Shown piece after piece: positions 17,063 through 27,141 of a stretch of DNA of 64,000 nt. A program made the translations under genes and the position numbers. The DNA comes from Oxalobacteraceae bacterium. Its GTDB lineage: Bacteria > Pseudomonadota > Gammaproteobacteria > Burkholderiales > Burkholderiaceae_D. A model generated the notes under the pieces. That model did not search any database. It was not told where the DNA came from and saw only the letters and a list, made by a program, of their open reading frames with translations. The first letter of the stretch is position 1. Every line of letters starts with the position of its first letter. The stretch is from positions 1 to 64,000 of the forward strand of contig JAIXXN010000046.1 in assembly GCA_027490725.1 (NCBI GenBank). Reading direction: 5' to 3'.

Positions 17063-20000
17063 GTGATTGAGCATCAAGCCAGCAACGGGCCTGATGCAGC
17101 GTGTCGGCCAGTTCCTGGCGCACGCTCTCGAAGTAGGGCGCCAGCTCCGCGCCATCGCTGCGCTGGATCGCCTGCTCGGCATCCAGCGTGGCCTGCACCA
17201 GTCGTTTGGCGCCGAGCACCCCGACTGCACCGCGCAGGCTATGGAAGACCTGTGCGGCGTCACTCAGCCGGCGTTCCTGAAGCGCCAGATCCGCGACCTC
17301 GACCGGCCCCATGCCGCTCTCGAGGGCGCCACGCACCATGCGCTCCATCATCGCCCGCCCCGCCGCATCCTTGCCCATCACCCGCATCAGGCTGTCCATA
17401 TTGAACACGCCGCTATCGGCCAGCGCAAGGGGCGCGGGCAGTGGGAGCGGTGCAGGTGCAGGTGCGGGTGCGGGTGCTTGCAGCGCTGCCGGTGCCACGC
17501 TAGGGGCCAGCACTGGACGGGCCGGCAGATGGCGTAGCAACACCGCCAGCATGGCATCGACCTCGATCGGTTTCGGGATGAAATCACTGATGCCCGCTTC
17601 CTCGCTGCGGTGGCGCTCGGTCCCCAGCACGCCAGCCGTCATGGCAATGATCGGCAGACTCAGCCCCAATTGCTGACGCAGTATGCGCGTGGCGGTGTAG
17701 CCATCCATCACCGGCATCTGCATATCCATTAACGCCATATCGTAGGCCGCCGGATCGGCGCGCAGGCGCTCGACCGCCTGCAGCCCGTCCGACACCGCAT
17801 CCAGCGTGGCGCCGGCATGTTCCAGAATACCGCGCGCCACCATCTGGTTCAGCAGATTGTCCTCCACCAGCAGGAAATGCACCCCGGCCAGGCTACCGGC
17901 GATGCTGCTCTCCGCTGCCGGCGGCAGGCCATGCTCGCCCGGTCCGGATAAGGCGTGCTGGAGCGCGTCGTACAGGCTGCTCTGCGTCACCGGTTTGACC
18001 AGCATCAGCGCGTCCGCATCGGCGTAAATGGCCTGCTCCACCTGCGTGCGCACATGCGAATCAGCCAGCAGCAAAACCGGCATCTTCCGGCTACCGGCCA
18101 GCGCCCGCATTGCATGCAGCGTGCTGGCGACGGCTGCCTGTCCGGCACCGCACAAATTCCAGTCCACCAGCAGCAGATCATATTGCCGCCCCGCCGCCAG
18201 ACGCTCGCGGTAACGCTGCTTGACGGTCAGCTCGGAACTGGCTTCATCGACCTGCCAGCCATAGCCGCGCAACAGCTCCAGCAGCACAGTGCGACTGTGC
18301 TCGTGCTGCACGGCGAGCAGCGCCGAGAACGGGCCAGGCACCGGCTTGCGGCGTTCTTCGGCCGGCGTGTTCGCCACCCCGAACGCCAGACTGAACCAGA
18401 AGCGCGAGCCCTGTCCGGGCACACTGTCGACGGCAATTTCGCCCCCCATCAGCGCAATCAGGCGCTTGCTGATGGCCAGTCCCAGCCCGGTGCCGCCGAA
18501 GCGCCGCGTGATGCTCTGATCGCCCTGCGTGAAGGCCTGGAACAGCTGCGTCAGCTGGGCCTCGGTCATCCCCATGCCGCTATCGCGTACTTCGAAGCGC
18601 AGCAGGATCTGGCGGGCATCGGCAGCAATCAGCTCGATATTGACCAGCACTTCGCCGCCTTCGGTAAATTTGATCGCGTTGCCGACCAGATTCACCAGAA
18701 TCTGCTGCAGCCGCAAGGCATCGCCATGCAGCTGGCGCGGAATCGCCGGATCGACCCGGATCGCCAGTTGCAGCGGCTTGTCGCCGCAATTCATCGACAT
18801 CAGCGTGGCCAGCACATTGACCACTTCATCCAGCGCGAAATCGACCGGCGACAGCTCCATATGGCGCGCTTCAATCTTGGAAAAATCCAGCACATCGTTG
18901 AGGATGCCCAGCAGCGACTGGCCCGAAACCCGCACCATGTTCAGGTATTTGCGCTGTTGCGGCGACAGCGGGGTGTTGCCGAGCAGGTAGACCATGCCCA
19001 GCACGGCATTCATGGGGGTGCGGATTTCATGACTCATATTGGCCACGAATTCGCTTTTGGCACGGTTGGCCGCTTCAGCCCGGTCGCGCTCGCGCTCCAG
19101 CTCCGCGGCACGCGCTTCAACATCCTGCTGCAGCCGGTGGCGCTCGGTGATGTCGGCGATCATGGCCAGCATTTTCACCCCCTGATCGGTACGTACCGCA
19201 CTCAGATTGAGCTCCAGCGGGAACTCACCGGCATCGCAGCGCAAGCCATACAGCAACTGCTCGCGGCCGATACGCACCGGCACGGCACTCACGCCCTGAC
19301 TGAAGAAGCGCTGCTGGATATCAACATACAGATCGTGCAAGCGCGGCGGCACCAGCATGGTCAGCGGCCGCCCCAGCAACTCGGCGCGGGTATAGCCAAA
19401 GCAGCGCTCGGCCTCGCGGTTAATGGTTTCGATGCGGCCCTCGCCATCCACCACCAGAATCGCATTGGGGGCAAATTCCACCAGATTCTGCAGGCGGGCA
19501 TCGGCCGCCAGACGTTCCTGCATCAGCGCATTGAAGGAGTTGGTCAGCTGTCCCACCTCGTCGTTGGTAGCTACCGGCAGGGGCGTGTAGCCGGCCGGCG
19601 CGGCGCGCAACGCGACGATGGCATCGCGCAAGCGCACCAGTGGCGCCAGCAAGCGCATGGTGAGCCAGCCGATCAGCAACGCCGCCAGCGCGGCGGCCAG
19701 ACTGCTCCACCACAGCAGCCGCACCATCGCCCCATGGAAGGGCTCGAACGCTTCTTCGGCCGGCAGCGAAGCGGCCAGCACCCAGTCCACCGCACGCAGT
19801 GCCTTGTAACTATTCAGGGTTCGTTCGCCTTTGCCATTGAGGCCATCGACCGTGCCTTCGAAGCCCTGTTCAAGCGCCAGCGTGGTAGCCGGATTGGCAT
19901 TGGCCTGACGCGGTTGCAGCAGGCGTTGCGGTTCGGGATGCAGCACGTAACGGGGCACCGCCTCGCGCGTCAGGGCAAAATAATAGCCAGTACGGCCCAC

Positions 20001-20576
20001 TTTGGCATTGCGCAGGTGGCCAAGCAGATTATCCTTGTACAGCCGCAGCACACCGATCAGCACGCACACCACTTCGCCGCGCGCATTCAGCACCGGCGCC
20101 ACGATCTGGACGATGGGCAGGCCCTGCGCGCGCCCTATCACCGGCTCGGAAATCACCGGCAAACGGGTTTGCATAACGGTTTTGAAATACGCCCGGTCCG
20201 CCGCATTGACCCCGACCCGGCCCGGCTGCTCCGGCAGGTCGGCAATCACCTTGCCTTGCGGGTTGAGCACCAGCACATCATCGAATAAGGCCAGCACAGC
20301 CCGGTCCCGGTAATAGTCGCGCAGGCGCTCTGGCGAACTGGCCAGTTCGGCCGGCTGCTGTCTGGCCGACAGGGCAATAATATCGCGTAGCATCAGCAAC
20401 TTATCGTCCAGCTCTTCGGCGGTACGATTGATCAGCGCGGTCTGCTGGGCAAACAGTACTTTGCTGAAATCTTCCTGCAGACGGTGCATCTGCAGGGCCG
20501 TGACCAGCGCCAGCATCAGGATCGATGTCAGGCTGGTCGCCAGCGCGACCTTTGCCTTGATACCAAGAGTGGCCAT
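17058..20576 (-). CDS. Hybrid sensor histidine kinase: dCache, HAMP, PAS, kinase, two receivers, Hpt
   Basis: Inner-membrane phosphorelay sensor of 1172 residues. Order: N-terminal helix, periplasmic double-Cache-like sensor (about 35-290), second helix ([21 protein letters not shown]), HAMP, PAS ([19 protein letters not shown]), HisKA ([15 protein letters not shown]), HATPase ([28 protein letters not shown]), a first receiver-like domain, a complete receiver ([26 protein letters not shown]), and an Hpt domain ([13 protein letters not shown]). The first receiver keeps LLLVDWN and VKP but lacks the acidic pair at its start, so it looks like a pseudo-receiver. No response regulator is adjacent. 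Confidence 0.92.
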   Translation of the reverse strand: MATLGIKAKVALATSLTSILMLALVTALQMHRLQEDFSKVLFAQQTALINRTAEELDDKLLMLRDIIALSARQQPAELASSPERLRDYYRDRAVLALFDDVLVLNPQGKVIADLPEQPGRVGVNAADRAYFKTVMQTRLPVISEPVIGRAQGLPIVQIVAPVLNARGEVVCVLIGVLRLYKDNLLGHLRNAKVGRTGYYFALTREAVPRYVLHPEPQRLLQPRQANANPATTLALEQGFEGTVDGLNGKGERTLNSYKALRAVDWVLAASLPAEEAFEPFHGAMVRLLWWSSLAAALAALLIGWLTMRLLAPLVRLRDAIVALRAAPAGYTPLPVATNDEVGQLTNSFNALMQERLAADARLQNLVEFAPNAILVVDGEGRIETINREAERCFGYTRAELLGRPLTMLVPPRLHDLYVDIQQRFFSQGVSAVPVRIGREQLLYGLRCDAGEFPLELNLSAVRTDQGVKMLAMIADITERHRLQQDVEARAAELERERDRAEAANRAKSEFVANMSHEIRTPMNAVLGMVYLLGNTPLSPQQRKYLNMVRVSGQSLLGILNDVLDFSKIEARHMELSPVDFALDEVVNVLATLMSMNCGDKPLQLAIRVDPAIPRQLHGDALRLQQILVNLVGNAIKFTEGGEVLVNIELIAADARQILLRFEVRDSGMGMTEAQLTQLFQAFTQGDQSITRRFGGTGLGLAISKRLIALMGGEIAVDSVPGQGSRFWFSLAFGVANTPAEERRKPVPGPFSALLAVQHEHSRTVLLELLRGYGWQVDEASSELTVKQRYRERLAAGRQYDLLLVDWNLCGAGQAAVASTLHAMRALAGSRKMPVLLLADSHVRTQVEQAIYADADALMLVKPVTQSSLYDALQHALSGPGEHGLPPAAESSIAGSLAGVHFLLVEDNLLNQMVARGILEHAGATLDAVSDGLQAVERLRADPAAYDMALMDMQMPVMDGYTATRILRQQLGLSLPIIAMTAGVLGTERHRSEEAGISDFIPKPIEVDAMLAVLLRHLPARPVLAPSVAPAALQAPAPAPAPAPLPLPAPLALADSGVFNMDSLMRVMGKDAAGRAMMERMVRGALESGMGPVEVADLALQERRLSDAAQVFHSLRGAVGVLGAKRLVQATLDAEQAIQRSDGAELAPYFESVRQELADTLHQARCWLDAQSH

Positions 20577-20882
20577 TGGATCCTTATGGTTTCCTGATTT
20601 GTTCCCATATTTGAAGGAACCTGCGGAAGGGGGGAGGCGATCTCCTCGGAGCTAGGTAAATTTTGCTAGGAAAGCCAGACCTTGGCAATACAATTAAGGT
20701 GGCGTCCCCCGGTGCAGGGCTGCAGGCGGCGACTGGCGTGTGGCCTGTGCTGAATCTACCACAGTAATTTTGTGCAATTGCGCGCCAGCTGCAGGGTTTT
20801 AGAAGGAAAATACTTACTGGAATACCCGAGATAGTAACTACGGCATAGCCCAAACGGACTACAAATGGTCTACACTGGCGAA
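20577..20882. other. 306-base divergent intergenic region
   Basis: Separates the leftward kinase gene from rightward fnr. No small reading frame of note. A TACACT at 20871-20876 could be the fnr -10, but no -35 matches. No FNR box (TTGAT-N4-ATCAA) is present here. Confidence 0.6.
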
Positions 20883-21641
20883 ATGATACGAGAATTCGAC
20901 ACCCCGGTTAGCGCCGGCACCCCACTCGAAGTCCTCAAGGCAAAGTGCGCAACCTGCAGCATGCACCAGTTGTGCCTGCCCATGGGACTCGACAATAACG
21001 ATATGGACCGTCTGGACCAGATCATCGGCCGGCGCCGCAAAGTCGCGCGCGGCAGTACTCTGTTCCGCATCGGCGATTCATTCCAGAACCTGTATGCCAT
21101 CCGCCTGGGCCACTTCAAGGCCTATCAGGTCAACCGCGATGGCGCCGAACAGATCACCGGCTTCCAGATGGCCGGCGAGCTGCTGGGCATGGATGCCATC
21201 AGCACCGACCTGCACCATTGCACCGCCGTGGCGCTGGAAGATAGCGAAGTCTGCGAAGTACCGTTTGGTAGTCTGCAGCAATTGCTGGCCGACATGCCGA
21301 CCCTGCTGCGCCATTTCCACCGCATGATGAGTCAGGAAATTACCCGCGAACAGAGCGTCATGCTACTGCTGGGGAATATGCAGGCCACCCAGCGCTTTGC
21401 CGCCTTCCTGGTCAACCTGTCGTCGCGTTACGAAGCGCGCGGCTATTCGCCACACAGCTTCCAGCTGCGCATGTCGCGCGAAGAAATCGGTAACTATCTG
21501 GGACTGACCATCGAAAGCATTAGTCGTCTGCTGTCGAAGTTCAAAAAAGAAGGCTTGTTGCGCGTTAGCAACCGGGAAATCGAATTGCTCGACCCCGTCA
21601 AACTGAAGGCCATTACGGCCGGTACCCACGTCTGCAACTAG
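20883..21641 (+). CDS. fnr: FNR-type oxygen-sensing transcription factor
   Basis: Crp/Fnr-family regulator of about 252 residues. The oxygen-labile 4Fe-4S cluster ligands are present as Cys22, Cys25, Cys31 (CATCSMHQLC) and Cys113 (DLHHC), matching E. coli Cys20, 23, 29 and 122. The recognition helix holds ESISR, the ExxSR triad that reads TTGAT-N4-ATCAA. It should dimerise and bind when oxygen is scarce. The boxes ahead of ccoN and aer in this window are its obvious targets. ATG 20883 is preferred over 20865 by the usual length of the N-terminus; neither has a clear ribosome site. Confidence 0.94.
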   Translation: MIREFDTPVSAGTPLEVLKAKCATCSMHQLCLPMGLDNNDMDRLDQIIGRRRKVARGSTLFRIGDSFQNLYAIRLGHFKAYQVNRDGAEQITGFQMAGELLGMDAISTDLHHCTAVALEDSEVCEVPFGSLQQLLADMPTLLRHFHRMMSQEITREQSVMLLLGNMQATQRFAAFLVNLSSRYEARGYSPHSFQLRMSREEIGNYLGLTIESISRLLSKFKKEGLLRVSNREIELLDPVKLKAITAGTHVCN

Positions 21642-21655
21642 GCAGCCGCAATACC

Positions 21656-21687
21656 TGACGCGCCGGGCGGCTTGCCCGGTAGCGTCA
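21656..21687. terminator. Bidirectional terminator hairpin between fnr and fixH
   Basis: TGACGC-g-CCGGGC-loop-GCCCGG-ta-GCGTCA forms a long GC-rich stem in the 55-base convergent gap. Rightward it is followed by TTTC; the U-tract is short, so termination strength is uncertain. Confidence 0.65.
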
Positions 21688-21696
21688 TTTCAACGA

Positions 21697-22239
21697 TTAC
21701 TTATCCACCGGCTCAGACAGATCGGCCTGCAGCGAAACCGCAGCCTGTTTCGGCCAGATCCAGCTACCGGCCAGACGCCAGTCGCGCTGCTCACCTTCCA
21801 TCAGCACCACCCAGCGACTGCTTTCAAGCAGTGGCAGATTCAGTTCGAACACGCCGTTCGCATCGGGCTGCACGACCAGATTGATATCTTTTTCCGGCAA
21901 GGTCGCGTGCGACAGACGCAGGAACAACTTTTCCGGCTGGGTAGATGCCCCGGCGCCCCGTTGCAGCTTGCCGACTAGCATACCGCGACTGGCATCGAAG
22001 CCCAATTGCGCCGACAGACCCAGCGCCGCAGCGCGGTGGTCACGCCGCAAATCCTGATTAATGGCCTTACCCTGCTTGTAATAATCACCGACCACCAGCG
22101 CATCCTGCCGGGTAAAGGCAACGTAGCCGAAGGTACTGCCGACTATCACCGCCGTGACCGGGCCGGCCATCAGCAACCAGGGCCAGCGGTGTTTCCACCA
22201 TGGTGCGACAGGCGCTTGTTCCAGCATTGATACACTCAT
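21697..22239 (-). CDS. fixH: FixH/CcoH family assembly protein for cbb3 oxidase
   Basis: Membrane-anchored protein of 180 residues with one N-terminal helix (WPWLLMAGPVTAVIVGSTFGYVAFT) and a periplasmic immunoglobulin-like domain. The DALVVGDYYKQGKAINQDLRRD segment after the helix is the family hallmark. CcoH stabilises the nascent cbb3 oxidase. AAGGAG lies upstream of the ATG. It is the last gene of the cco transcript, 10 bases after ccoG. Confidence 0.9.
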   Translation of the reverse strand: MSVSMLEQAPVAPWWKHRWPWLLMAGPVTAVIVGSTFGYVAFTRQDALVVGDYYKQGKAINQDLRRDHRAAALGLSAQLGFDASRGMLVGKLQRGAGASTQPEKLFLRLSHATLPEKDINLVVQPDANGVFELNLPLLESSRWVVLMEGEQRDWRLAGSWIWPKQAAVSLQADLSEPVDK

Positions 22240-22249
22240 GAACTACTCC

Positions 22250-23638
22250 TTAGCGCGGGACAATGAACACCGCATGTTCTTTCACATGTAGCGACGGCTC
22301 ATCGATGGCCGTCAACTCTACATCGATCTTGTTCGATCCGGTCTTGCCGATGCCGTGCGCGGTGCGCAGCCGGATCGGATAAGCCTTGGTTTCGGTTGCG
22401 CCCACGGCCACCTGATCCGGGGTCACCAGCGTCAGTGTGTCCAGCCCGCTGACGCGGATCCGGTAGGTATGCGCACGTTCCGAGGTATTCATAATCTGCA
22501 GGCGGTAGACGTTTTCGATCATGCCGTCTTCCACTTCGCGGCCCATGGCACCACGGTCGCGGATCACATCGAGCTTGAGCGGCGTACGCAGGTACAGCGA
22601 AGTACCGACAGCGCACACAATCAGGCCCAGAATCGCCGTATAGATGCGTACCCGTGGTCGCAAGGTACGTTGCCGGATCTGGGTCGGCGTGTAGTGATTG
22701 ACCAGGCCATGCTCGGTGGTATAACGCACCAGCCCGCGTGGCTGGCCGATTTTATCCATCACACTGTTGCAGGCATCCACGCAGGACGCGCAACCAATAC
22801 ATTCATATTGCAAACCGTTGCGGATGTCGATGCCGGTAGGGCAGACCTGCACGCACAGCGAGCAATCGATACAAGCACCGTTGTTGCTATCTGGCTTAGA
22901 TTTCGACAGGGGGGCACGCGGTTCGCCACGCTCCTTGTCATAGGAAATGATCAGCGTGTCGCGGTCGAACATCGAGCTCTGGAAGCGGGCATAAGGGCAC
23001 ATGTATTTGCACACCTGCTCACGCATCCAGCCCGCATTGCCATAGGTGGCAAAGCTGTAGAACACCACCCAGAACCATTCCCACGGGCCAAAGCTCAGCG
23101 TGAACGATTCGCTGGCGAGTACTTTGATCGGGGTGAAATAGCCAACAAAGGTAAATCCGGTCCACAAGGCCAGCGTAATCCACGCCACATGCTTACCGGT
23201 TTTTTTCGCGAATTTTTTCAGCGAAGGCGGTTGCCGGTCCAGCGCCATGCGGGCGCTGCGGTTACCTTCGAACTGACGCTCTATCCACAGGAAGATTTCG
23301 GTGTACACCGTCTGGGGACAGGCAAAACCGCACCACACCCGGCCTGCTACGGCTGTTGCCAGAAATAGCAGGTAGGCGCAGACGATTAACAATGCTGCCA
23401 GATAAATGAAGTCCTGCGGCCACAAGACAATCCCGAAGATGTAGAACTTGCGCGCGCCCAGATCAAACAATATCGCCTGGCGGCCGTTCCATTGCAGCCA
23501 GGGGCTGCAATAAAACACCAGTTGCGTCAGCCAGACAAACAGCCAGCGCAACTGGACATAGCGTCCCTTGATCTCGCGAGGATAGATCTCCTCGCGAGCC
23601 GCATACATCTTGATTACTTGTGGTGCAGAATCGTTCAT
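22250..23638 (-). CDS. ccoG: Cytochrome c oxidase accessory protein CcoG (FixG/RdxA)
   Basis: Inner-membrane iron-sulfur protein of 462 residues. It has an NapH-like membrane part, the CGFACPQTVYTEIFLWIER motif, and two 4Fe-4S motifs (CIDCSLCVQVCPTG and CIGCASCVDACNSVMDKIG), then a C-terminal immunoglobulin-like domain. CcoG is thought to reduce copper for cbb3 assembly. Its ATG overlaps the ccoP stop by 4 bases, so the genes are translationally coupled. Confidence 0.95.
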   Translation of the reverse strand: MNDSAPQVIKMYAAREEIYPREIKGRYVQLRWLFVWLTQLVFYCSPWLQWNGRQAILFDLGARKFYIFGIVLWPQDFIYLAALLIVCAYLLFLATAVAGRVWCGFACPQTVYTEIFLWIERQFEGNRSARMALDRQPPSLKKFAKKTGKHVAWITLALWTGFTFVGYFTPIKVLASESFTLSFGPWEWFWVVFYSFATYGNAGWMREQVCKYMCPYARFQSSMFDRDTLIISYDKERGEPRAPLSKSKPDSNNGACIDCSLCVQVCPTGIDIRNGLQYECIGCASCVDACNSVMDKIGQPRGLVRYTTEHGLVNHYTPTQIRQRTLRPRVRIYTAILGLIVCAVGTSLYLRTPLKLDVIRDRGAMGREVEDGMIENVYRLQIMNTSERAHTYRIRVSGLDTLTLVTPDQVAVGATETKAYPIRLRTAHGIGKTGSNKIDVELTAIDEPSLHVKEHAVFIVPR

Positions 23639-24576
23639 TGTGCTGCCGGGGCGACTTCTTGAGCCGGAGCGGCCGGTTGATTAACATCGTTGGACATGCT
23701 CCAGACATAAGCCGCCAGAACATGCACTTTTGCATCGCCAAGGAACTCGGCAAACGCTGGCATGGTGGTGTTGCGACCTTTGCGGATGCTCTCCATGATG
23801 GTATCAGCACTACCACCAAACAGCCAGATCTTATCGGTCAGGTTCGGTGCACCGATGGCCTGGTTACCTTTGGCATCAGCGCCGTGGCAAGCCATACAGG
23901 CAGCGAACTTCTCTTTACCGAAGGTAGCCTTGATCGGATCTGCGGTCGAACCGGACAGGCTGAGCACGTAGTGGGCGACGTTTTCCACATCCTTGTCGGT
24001 TCCCACTGCGGCACCCATCGGCGGCATCACGCCATTACGGCCATGCAGGATGGTTTCCTTGATGGTTTCCGGCGCACCGCCGAACAGCCAGTCTTTATCG
24101 GTCAGGTTAGGGAAGCCTTTGTTACCGCGGGCATCCGAACCATGGCACTGGGCGCAGTAGGTCAGGAACAGACGTTCACCGATGGCATGCGCCTTCGGAT
24201 CGGCTGCCACTGCCTTCAGGTCCTGTTTCTGGAACTGGGCAAACAGCGGACCGTATTCGGCATCCGCAGCCTGCACTTCGGCCTGGTACTGACCCGACGA
24301 TTTCCAGCCCAGCTTACCGGCGAAGCTACCCAGACCAGGGTACAGTGCCAGATAGGCCACACCGAACACGATGGTGATGTAGAACAGCCACATCCACCAG
24401 CGCGGCATCGGCGTATTCAGTTCCGACAGATCTTCGTCCCAGACGTGGCCGGTGGTTTCACCCGGCTTGCTGACCACTTTCGATTGCGAGTACAGCAGTA
24501 CACCGCAACCGATGATGCCCAGCACCGTCAGAACAACAATATATAAATCCCAAAAACCATTCGTAAAATCAGCCAT
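23635..24576 (-). CDS. ccoP: cbb3 cytochrome oxidase diheme subunit CcoP
   Basis: Membrane-anchored diheme c-type cytochrome of 313 residues that passes electrons to CcoN via CcoO. N-terminal helices (LYIVVLTVLGIIGCGVLLY; WWMWLFYITIVFGVAYLALYP) precede two heme sites, CAQCH and CMACH. The ATG at 24576 follows GGAGGCGCAAC, which fixes the start; it lies 8 bases inside the end of ccoQ. Confidence 0.96.
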   Translation of the reverse strand: MADFTNGFWDLYIVVLTVLGIIGCGVLLYSQSKVVSKPGETTGHVWDEDLSELNTPMPRWWMWLFYITIVFGVAYLALYPGLGSFAGKLGWKSSGQYQAEVQAADAEYGPLFAQFQKQDLKAVAADPKAHAIGERLFLTYCAQCHGSDARGNKGFPNLTDKDWLFGGAPETIKETILHGRNGVMPPMGAAVGTDKDVENVAHYVLSLSGSTADPIKATFGKEKFAACMACHGADAKGNQAIGAPNLTDKIWLFGGSADTIMESIRKGRNTTMPAFAEFLGDAKVHVLAAYVWSMSNDVNQPAAPAQEVAPAAQ

Positions 24577-24739
24577 GTTGCGCCTCCGTATCTTCGTCAT
24601 CGAACGGCAGATTTGCCGCCTTGGCGAAATCGGCTTCCTTGTGGTGGACCAGAGACCACCACAGGATACCGGCAAACGTAATAAAGGAAATCACCGTCAT
24701 CACGCTACTGGCGCGATCCAACAGGGTGTCGAGAGCCAT
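24569..24739 (-). CDS. ccoQ: cbb3 oxidase small subunit CcoQ
   Basis: Single-helix protein of 56 residues (helix VMTVISFITFAGILWWSLV, then HHKEADFAKAANLPFDDED). CcoQ stabilises the oxidase complex. The frame begins with ATG at 24739, one base after the ccoO stop, and its TGA overlaps the ccoP start. It is small but its position and sequence are typical. Confidence 0.92.
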   Translation of the reverse strand: MALDTLLDRASSVMTVISFITFAGILWWSLVHHKEADFAKAANLPFDDEDTEAQHG

Positions 24740-24740
24740 G

Positions 24741-25355
24741 CTAGTTCCTCGTTTTAATTAAAGTACCCAGGCCTTGCAGATAGGCGACCAGAGCGTCTTC
24801 TTCGGTTTTATCTTTCAGCTCTTCCGGAGCTGCGGCAATTTCAGCGTCGGTGTACGGATGACCCAGACGTTGCAGTGCACGCATTTTCGGAATCACACCT
24901 TCCGGTGCCAGCGCGGTTTTCGCCAGCCATGGGTAGTTCGGCATATTCGATTCCGGCACCACGTCACGCGGATTATTCAGGTGGGTACGGTGCCATTCAT
25001 CGCTGTAACGGCCGCCGACACGGGCCAGATCCGGGCCAGTACGCTTCGAACCCCACTGGAATGGACGGTCGTAGACGAACTCGCCAGCCACCGAGTAGTG
25101 ACCATAACGTTCGGTCTCGGCACGGAACGGACGCACCATCTGCGAGTGGCAGTTGTAGCAACCTTCACGTACGTAGATGTCACGGCCGGTCAGGCGCAGT
25201 GGCGAGTAAGGTTTCAGGCCAGCGATCGGCTCGGTAGTCGACTTCTGGAAGAACAGCGGCAAGATTTCTACGGCACCGCCGACGCTGATCACCAGCGTCA
25301 CCAGTGCGATCAGCAGCCAGGGATTTTTTTCGATCCAGTCATGTGAAAATTTCAT
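24741..25355 (-). CDS. ccoO: cbb3 oxidase monoheme subunit CcoO
   Basis: Membrane-bound cytochrome c subunit of 204 residues. One N-terminal helix ([25 protein letters not shown]) is followed by the heme site [12 protein letters not shown] and a Met-containing region [10 protein letters not shown] that can supply the axial ligand. It accepts electrons from CcoP. It starts 13 bases after ccoN. Confidence 0.96.
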   Translation of the reverse strand: MKFSHDWIEKNPWLLIALVTLVISVGGAVEILPLFFQKSTTEPIAGLKPYSPLRLTGRDIYVREGCYNCHSQMVRPFRAETERYGHYSVAGEFVYDRPFQWGSKRTGPDLARVGGRYSDEWHRTHLNNPRDVVPESNMPNYPWLAKTALAPEGVIPKMRALQRLGHPYTDAEIAAAPEELKDKTEEDALVAYLQGLGTLIKTRN

Positions 25356-25368
25356 AGGTGCTCCGATA

Positions 25369-26796
25369 TCAGGCGTGGCCGCTGGTGAGCGCAGGAATGC
25401 GCGCTACGGCGGTCTCGCGGTTACGCAAGGTCATCCAGGTGTTATAGCCCATCACGCACATACCGGTCAGGTAGAGCAGGCCGCCGCCGAAGCGCACCAC
25501 ATAGTACGGATAGGTTGCTTTGACACTTTCCACGAAGGTGTAGGTCAGGGTGCCGTCCGGATTAACTGCGCGCCACATCAGACCCTGCATCACACCGGCA
25601 ATCCACATTGCAGCGATGTACAGCACGATACCGATGGTCGCTACCCAGAAGTGCAGGTCGATCAGCTTGCTGCTATACATTTTTTGCTGACCAGCCATAC
25701 GTGGCAGGATGTAGTAGATCGAACCCATGGTGATGAAGCCCACCCAGCCCAGCGCGCCACCGTGAACGTGTGCCACGTTCCAGTCGGTGTAGTGCGACAG
25801 TGCATTGACAGTCTTGATCGACATCATCGGACCTTCGAAGGTCGAGATACCGTAGAACGACAGCGACACGATCATGAATTTCAGGATAGGGTCGGTGCGC
25901 AGTTTGTGCCAGGCGCCCGACAGGGTCATGATGCCGTTGATCATACCGCCCCACGATGGTGCCAGCAGAATCAGCGAGAACACCATACCGAGCGACTGAG
26001 TCCAGTCTGGCAGAGCGGTGTAGTGCAGGTGGTGCGGACCCGCCCACATGTAGGTGAAGATCAGCGCCCAGAAGTGCACGATCGACAGGCGATACGAGTA
26101 CACCGGACGTTCGGCTTGTTTAGGAATGAAGTAGTACACCATACCCAGATAGCCAGCGGTCAGGATGAAGCCCACCGCATTGTGACCATACCACCACTGG
26201 ATCATCGCATCCTGCACACCGGCGTATGCCGAGTAGGATTTGAACAGGGTTGCAGGCATCGACGCACCGTTAACCACGTGCAGGATCGTCACGGCCAGAA
26301 TGAAGGCAGCGAAGAACCAGTTAGCCACGTAGATGTGCTTGACCTTACGGGTCAGCAGGGTGCCGAAGAACACCACGGCGTAGGCAATCCACACCACGGC
26401 GATCAGCAGGGTGATCGGCCATTCGAGCTCGGCGTACTCTTTACCGCGGGTCAGACCCAGTGGCAGAGTGACGACGGCGCTCAGAATCACTGCCTGCCAG
26501 CCCCAGAAGGTGAAGGCAGCCAGCTTGTCCGAGAACAGACGCACCTGGCAGGTACGCTGCACCACGTAGTACGAGGTGGTGAAAAGTCCGCAGATACCAA
26601 ACGCGAAAATCACCGCGTTGGTGTGCAGGGGCCGCAGACGGCCATAAGTTAACCATGGAATGTCCAGGTTCAACGCCGGCCATGCCAGTTGGGCGGCGAT
26701 AATGACGCCGACCAGCATGCCGATGATTCCCCAGACCACGGTGGCGATTGCGAATTGCTTCACAATCTTGTAGTTGTAGTTCTGTGCAAGGTCCAC
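25369..26796 (-). CDS. ccoN: cbb3 oxidase catalytic subunit CcoN
   Basis: Heme-copper oxidase subunit I of the C family, about 475 residues and twelve helices, reducing oxygen at low concentrations. Conserved histidines appear in [33 protein letters not shown] and the [11 protein letters not shown] stretch. The GTG at 26796 ([14 protein letters not shown]) is chosen: GGGAGA lies 7 bases upstream and a class II FNR promoter would start at about 26829. The longer ATG at 26835 would lie upstream of that start point. Homologues also commonly begin with DLAQNYNYK. Confidence 0.93.
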   Translation of the reverse strand: MDLAQNYNYKIVKQFAIATVVWGIIGMLVGVIIAAQLAWPALNLDIPWLTYGRLRPLHTNAVIFAFGICGLFTTSYYVVQRTCQVRLFSDKLAAFTFWGWQAVILSAVVTLPLGLTRGKEYAELEWPITLLIAVVWIAYAVVFFGTLLTRKVKHIYVANWFFAAFILAVTILHVVNGASMPATLFKSYSAYAGVQDAMIQWWYGHNAVGFILTAGYLGMVYYFIPKQAERPVYSYRLSIVHFWALIFTYMWAGPHHLHYTALPDWTQSLGMVFSLILLAPSWGGMINGIMTLSGAWHKLRTDPILKFMIVSLSFYGISTFEGPMMSIKTVNALSHYTDWNVAHVHGGALGWVGFITMGSIYYILPRMAGQQKMYSSKLIDLHFWVATIGIVLYIAAMWIAGVMQGLMWRAVNPDGTLTYTFVESVKATYPYYVVRFGGGLLYLTGMCVMGYNTWMTLRNRETAVARIPALTSGHA

Positions 26797-26835
26797 TTGA
26801 AGTTCTCCCAAGAACGCTTTGATGATGTGGGTCAA

Positions 26836-26877
26836 AGGTTACTTAGGTGAGACTTAAAAAACCTTGATATGGATCAA
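26836..26877 (-). promoter_or_regulatory. FNR-dependent promoter of ccoNOQPG-fixH
   Basis: A perfect FNR box TTGAT-ATGG-ATCAA at 26864-26877 is centred 41.5 bases from a predicted start at about 26829. The -10 would be TAACCT at 26841-26836. This is class II FNR geometry. Confidence 0.85.
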
Positions 26878-26973
26878 AATATCTCTGATGAATCATTCTT
26901 AAGAGATATTTCTTCAGCCGCGAGCGCGACTGCAGAACAAGGGTAGGAAAGCGCGGCGACGGCCGCACTGGCC

Positions 26974-27141
26974 TTACTTGGGAGGCTCTTCGAGCGGTGG
27001 TTTGTCGTCATCCTGCAGCACGCGCAGGGCAGGACCGACCAGATCTTCGAACTGGCCGTCATCGGAGGCGCGGAAGAACACCCACAAGGCGACAAACACC
27101 AGCAGCACACTCAGCGGTATGAGCAGATATAAAGCTTCCAT
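26974..27141 (-). CDS. ccoS: cbb3 oxidase maturation protein CcoS
   Basis: Small membrane protein of 55 residues: one helix (LYLLIPLSVLLVFVALWVFFRA) followed by SDDGQFEDLVGPALRVLQDDD. CcoS is needed for cofactor insertion in the oxidase. Its ATG overlaps the ccoI stop by one base (TGATG), so it is co-translated with the copper ATPase. The 80 bases after it are followed by the FNR promoter of ccoN. Confidence 0.92.
   Translation of the reverse strand: MEALYLLIPLSVLLVFVALWVFFRASDDGQFEDLVGPALRVLQDDDKPPLEEPPK

Noticed and set aside
17955..20288. 777-codon rightward frame
   Set aside because: Antisense of the hybrid histidine kinase with all its conserved motifs.
20871..20876. Leaderless fnr promoter (TACACT close to the ATG)
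   Set aside because: No -35 or extended -10 support; listed only as a possibility.
25375..26652. 425-codon rightward frame
   Set aside because: Antisense of ccoN.
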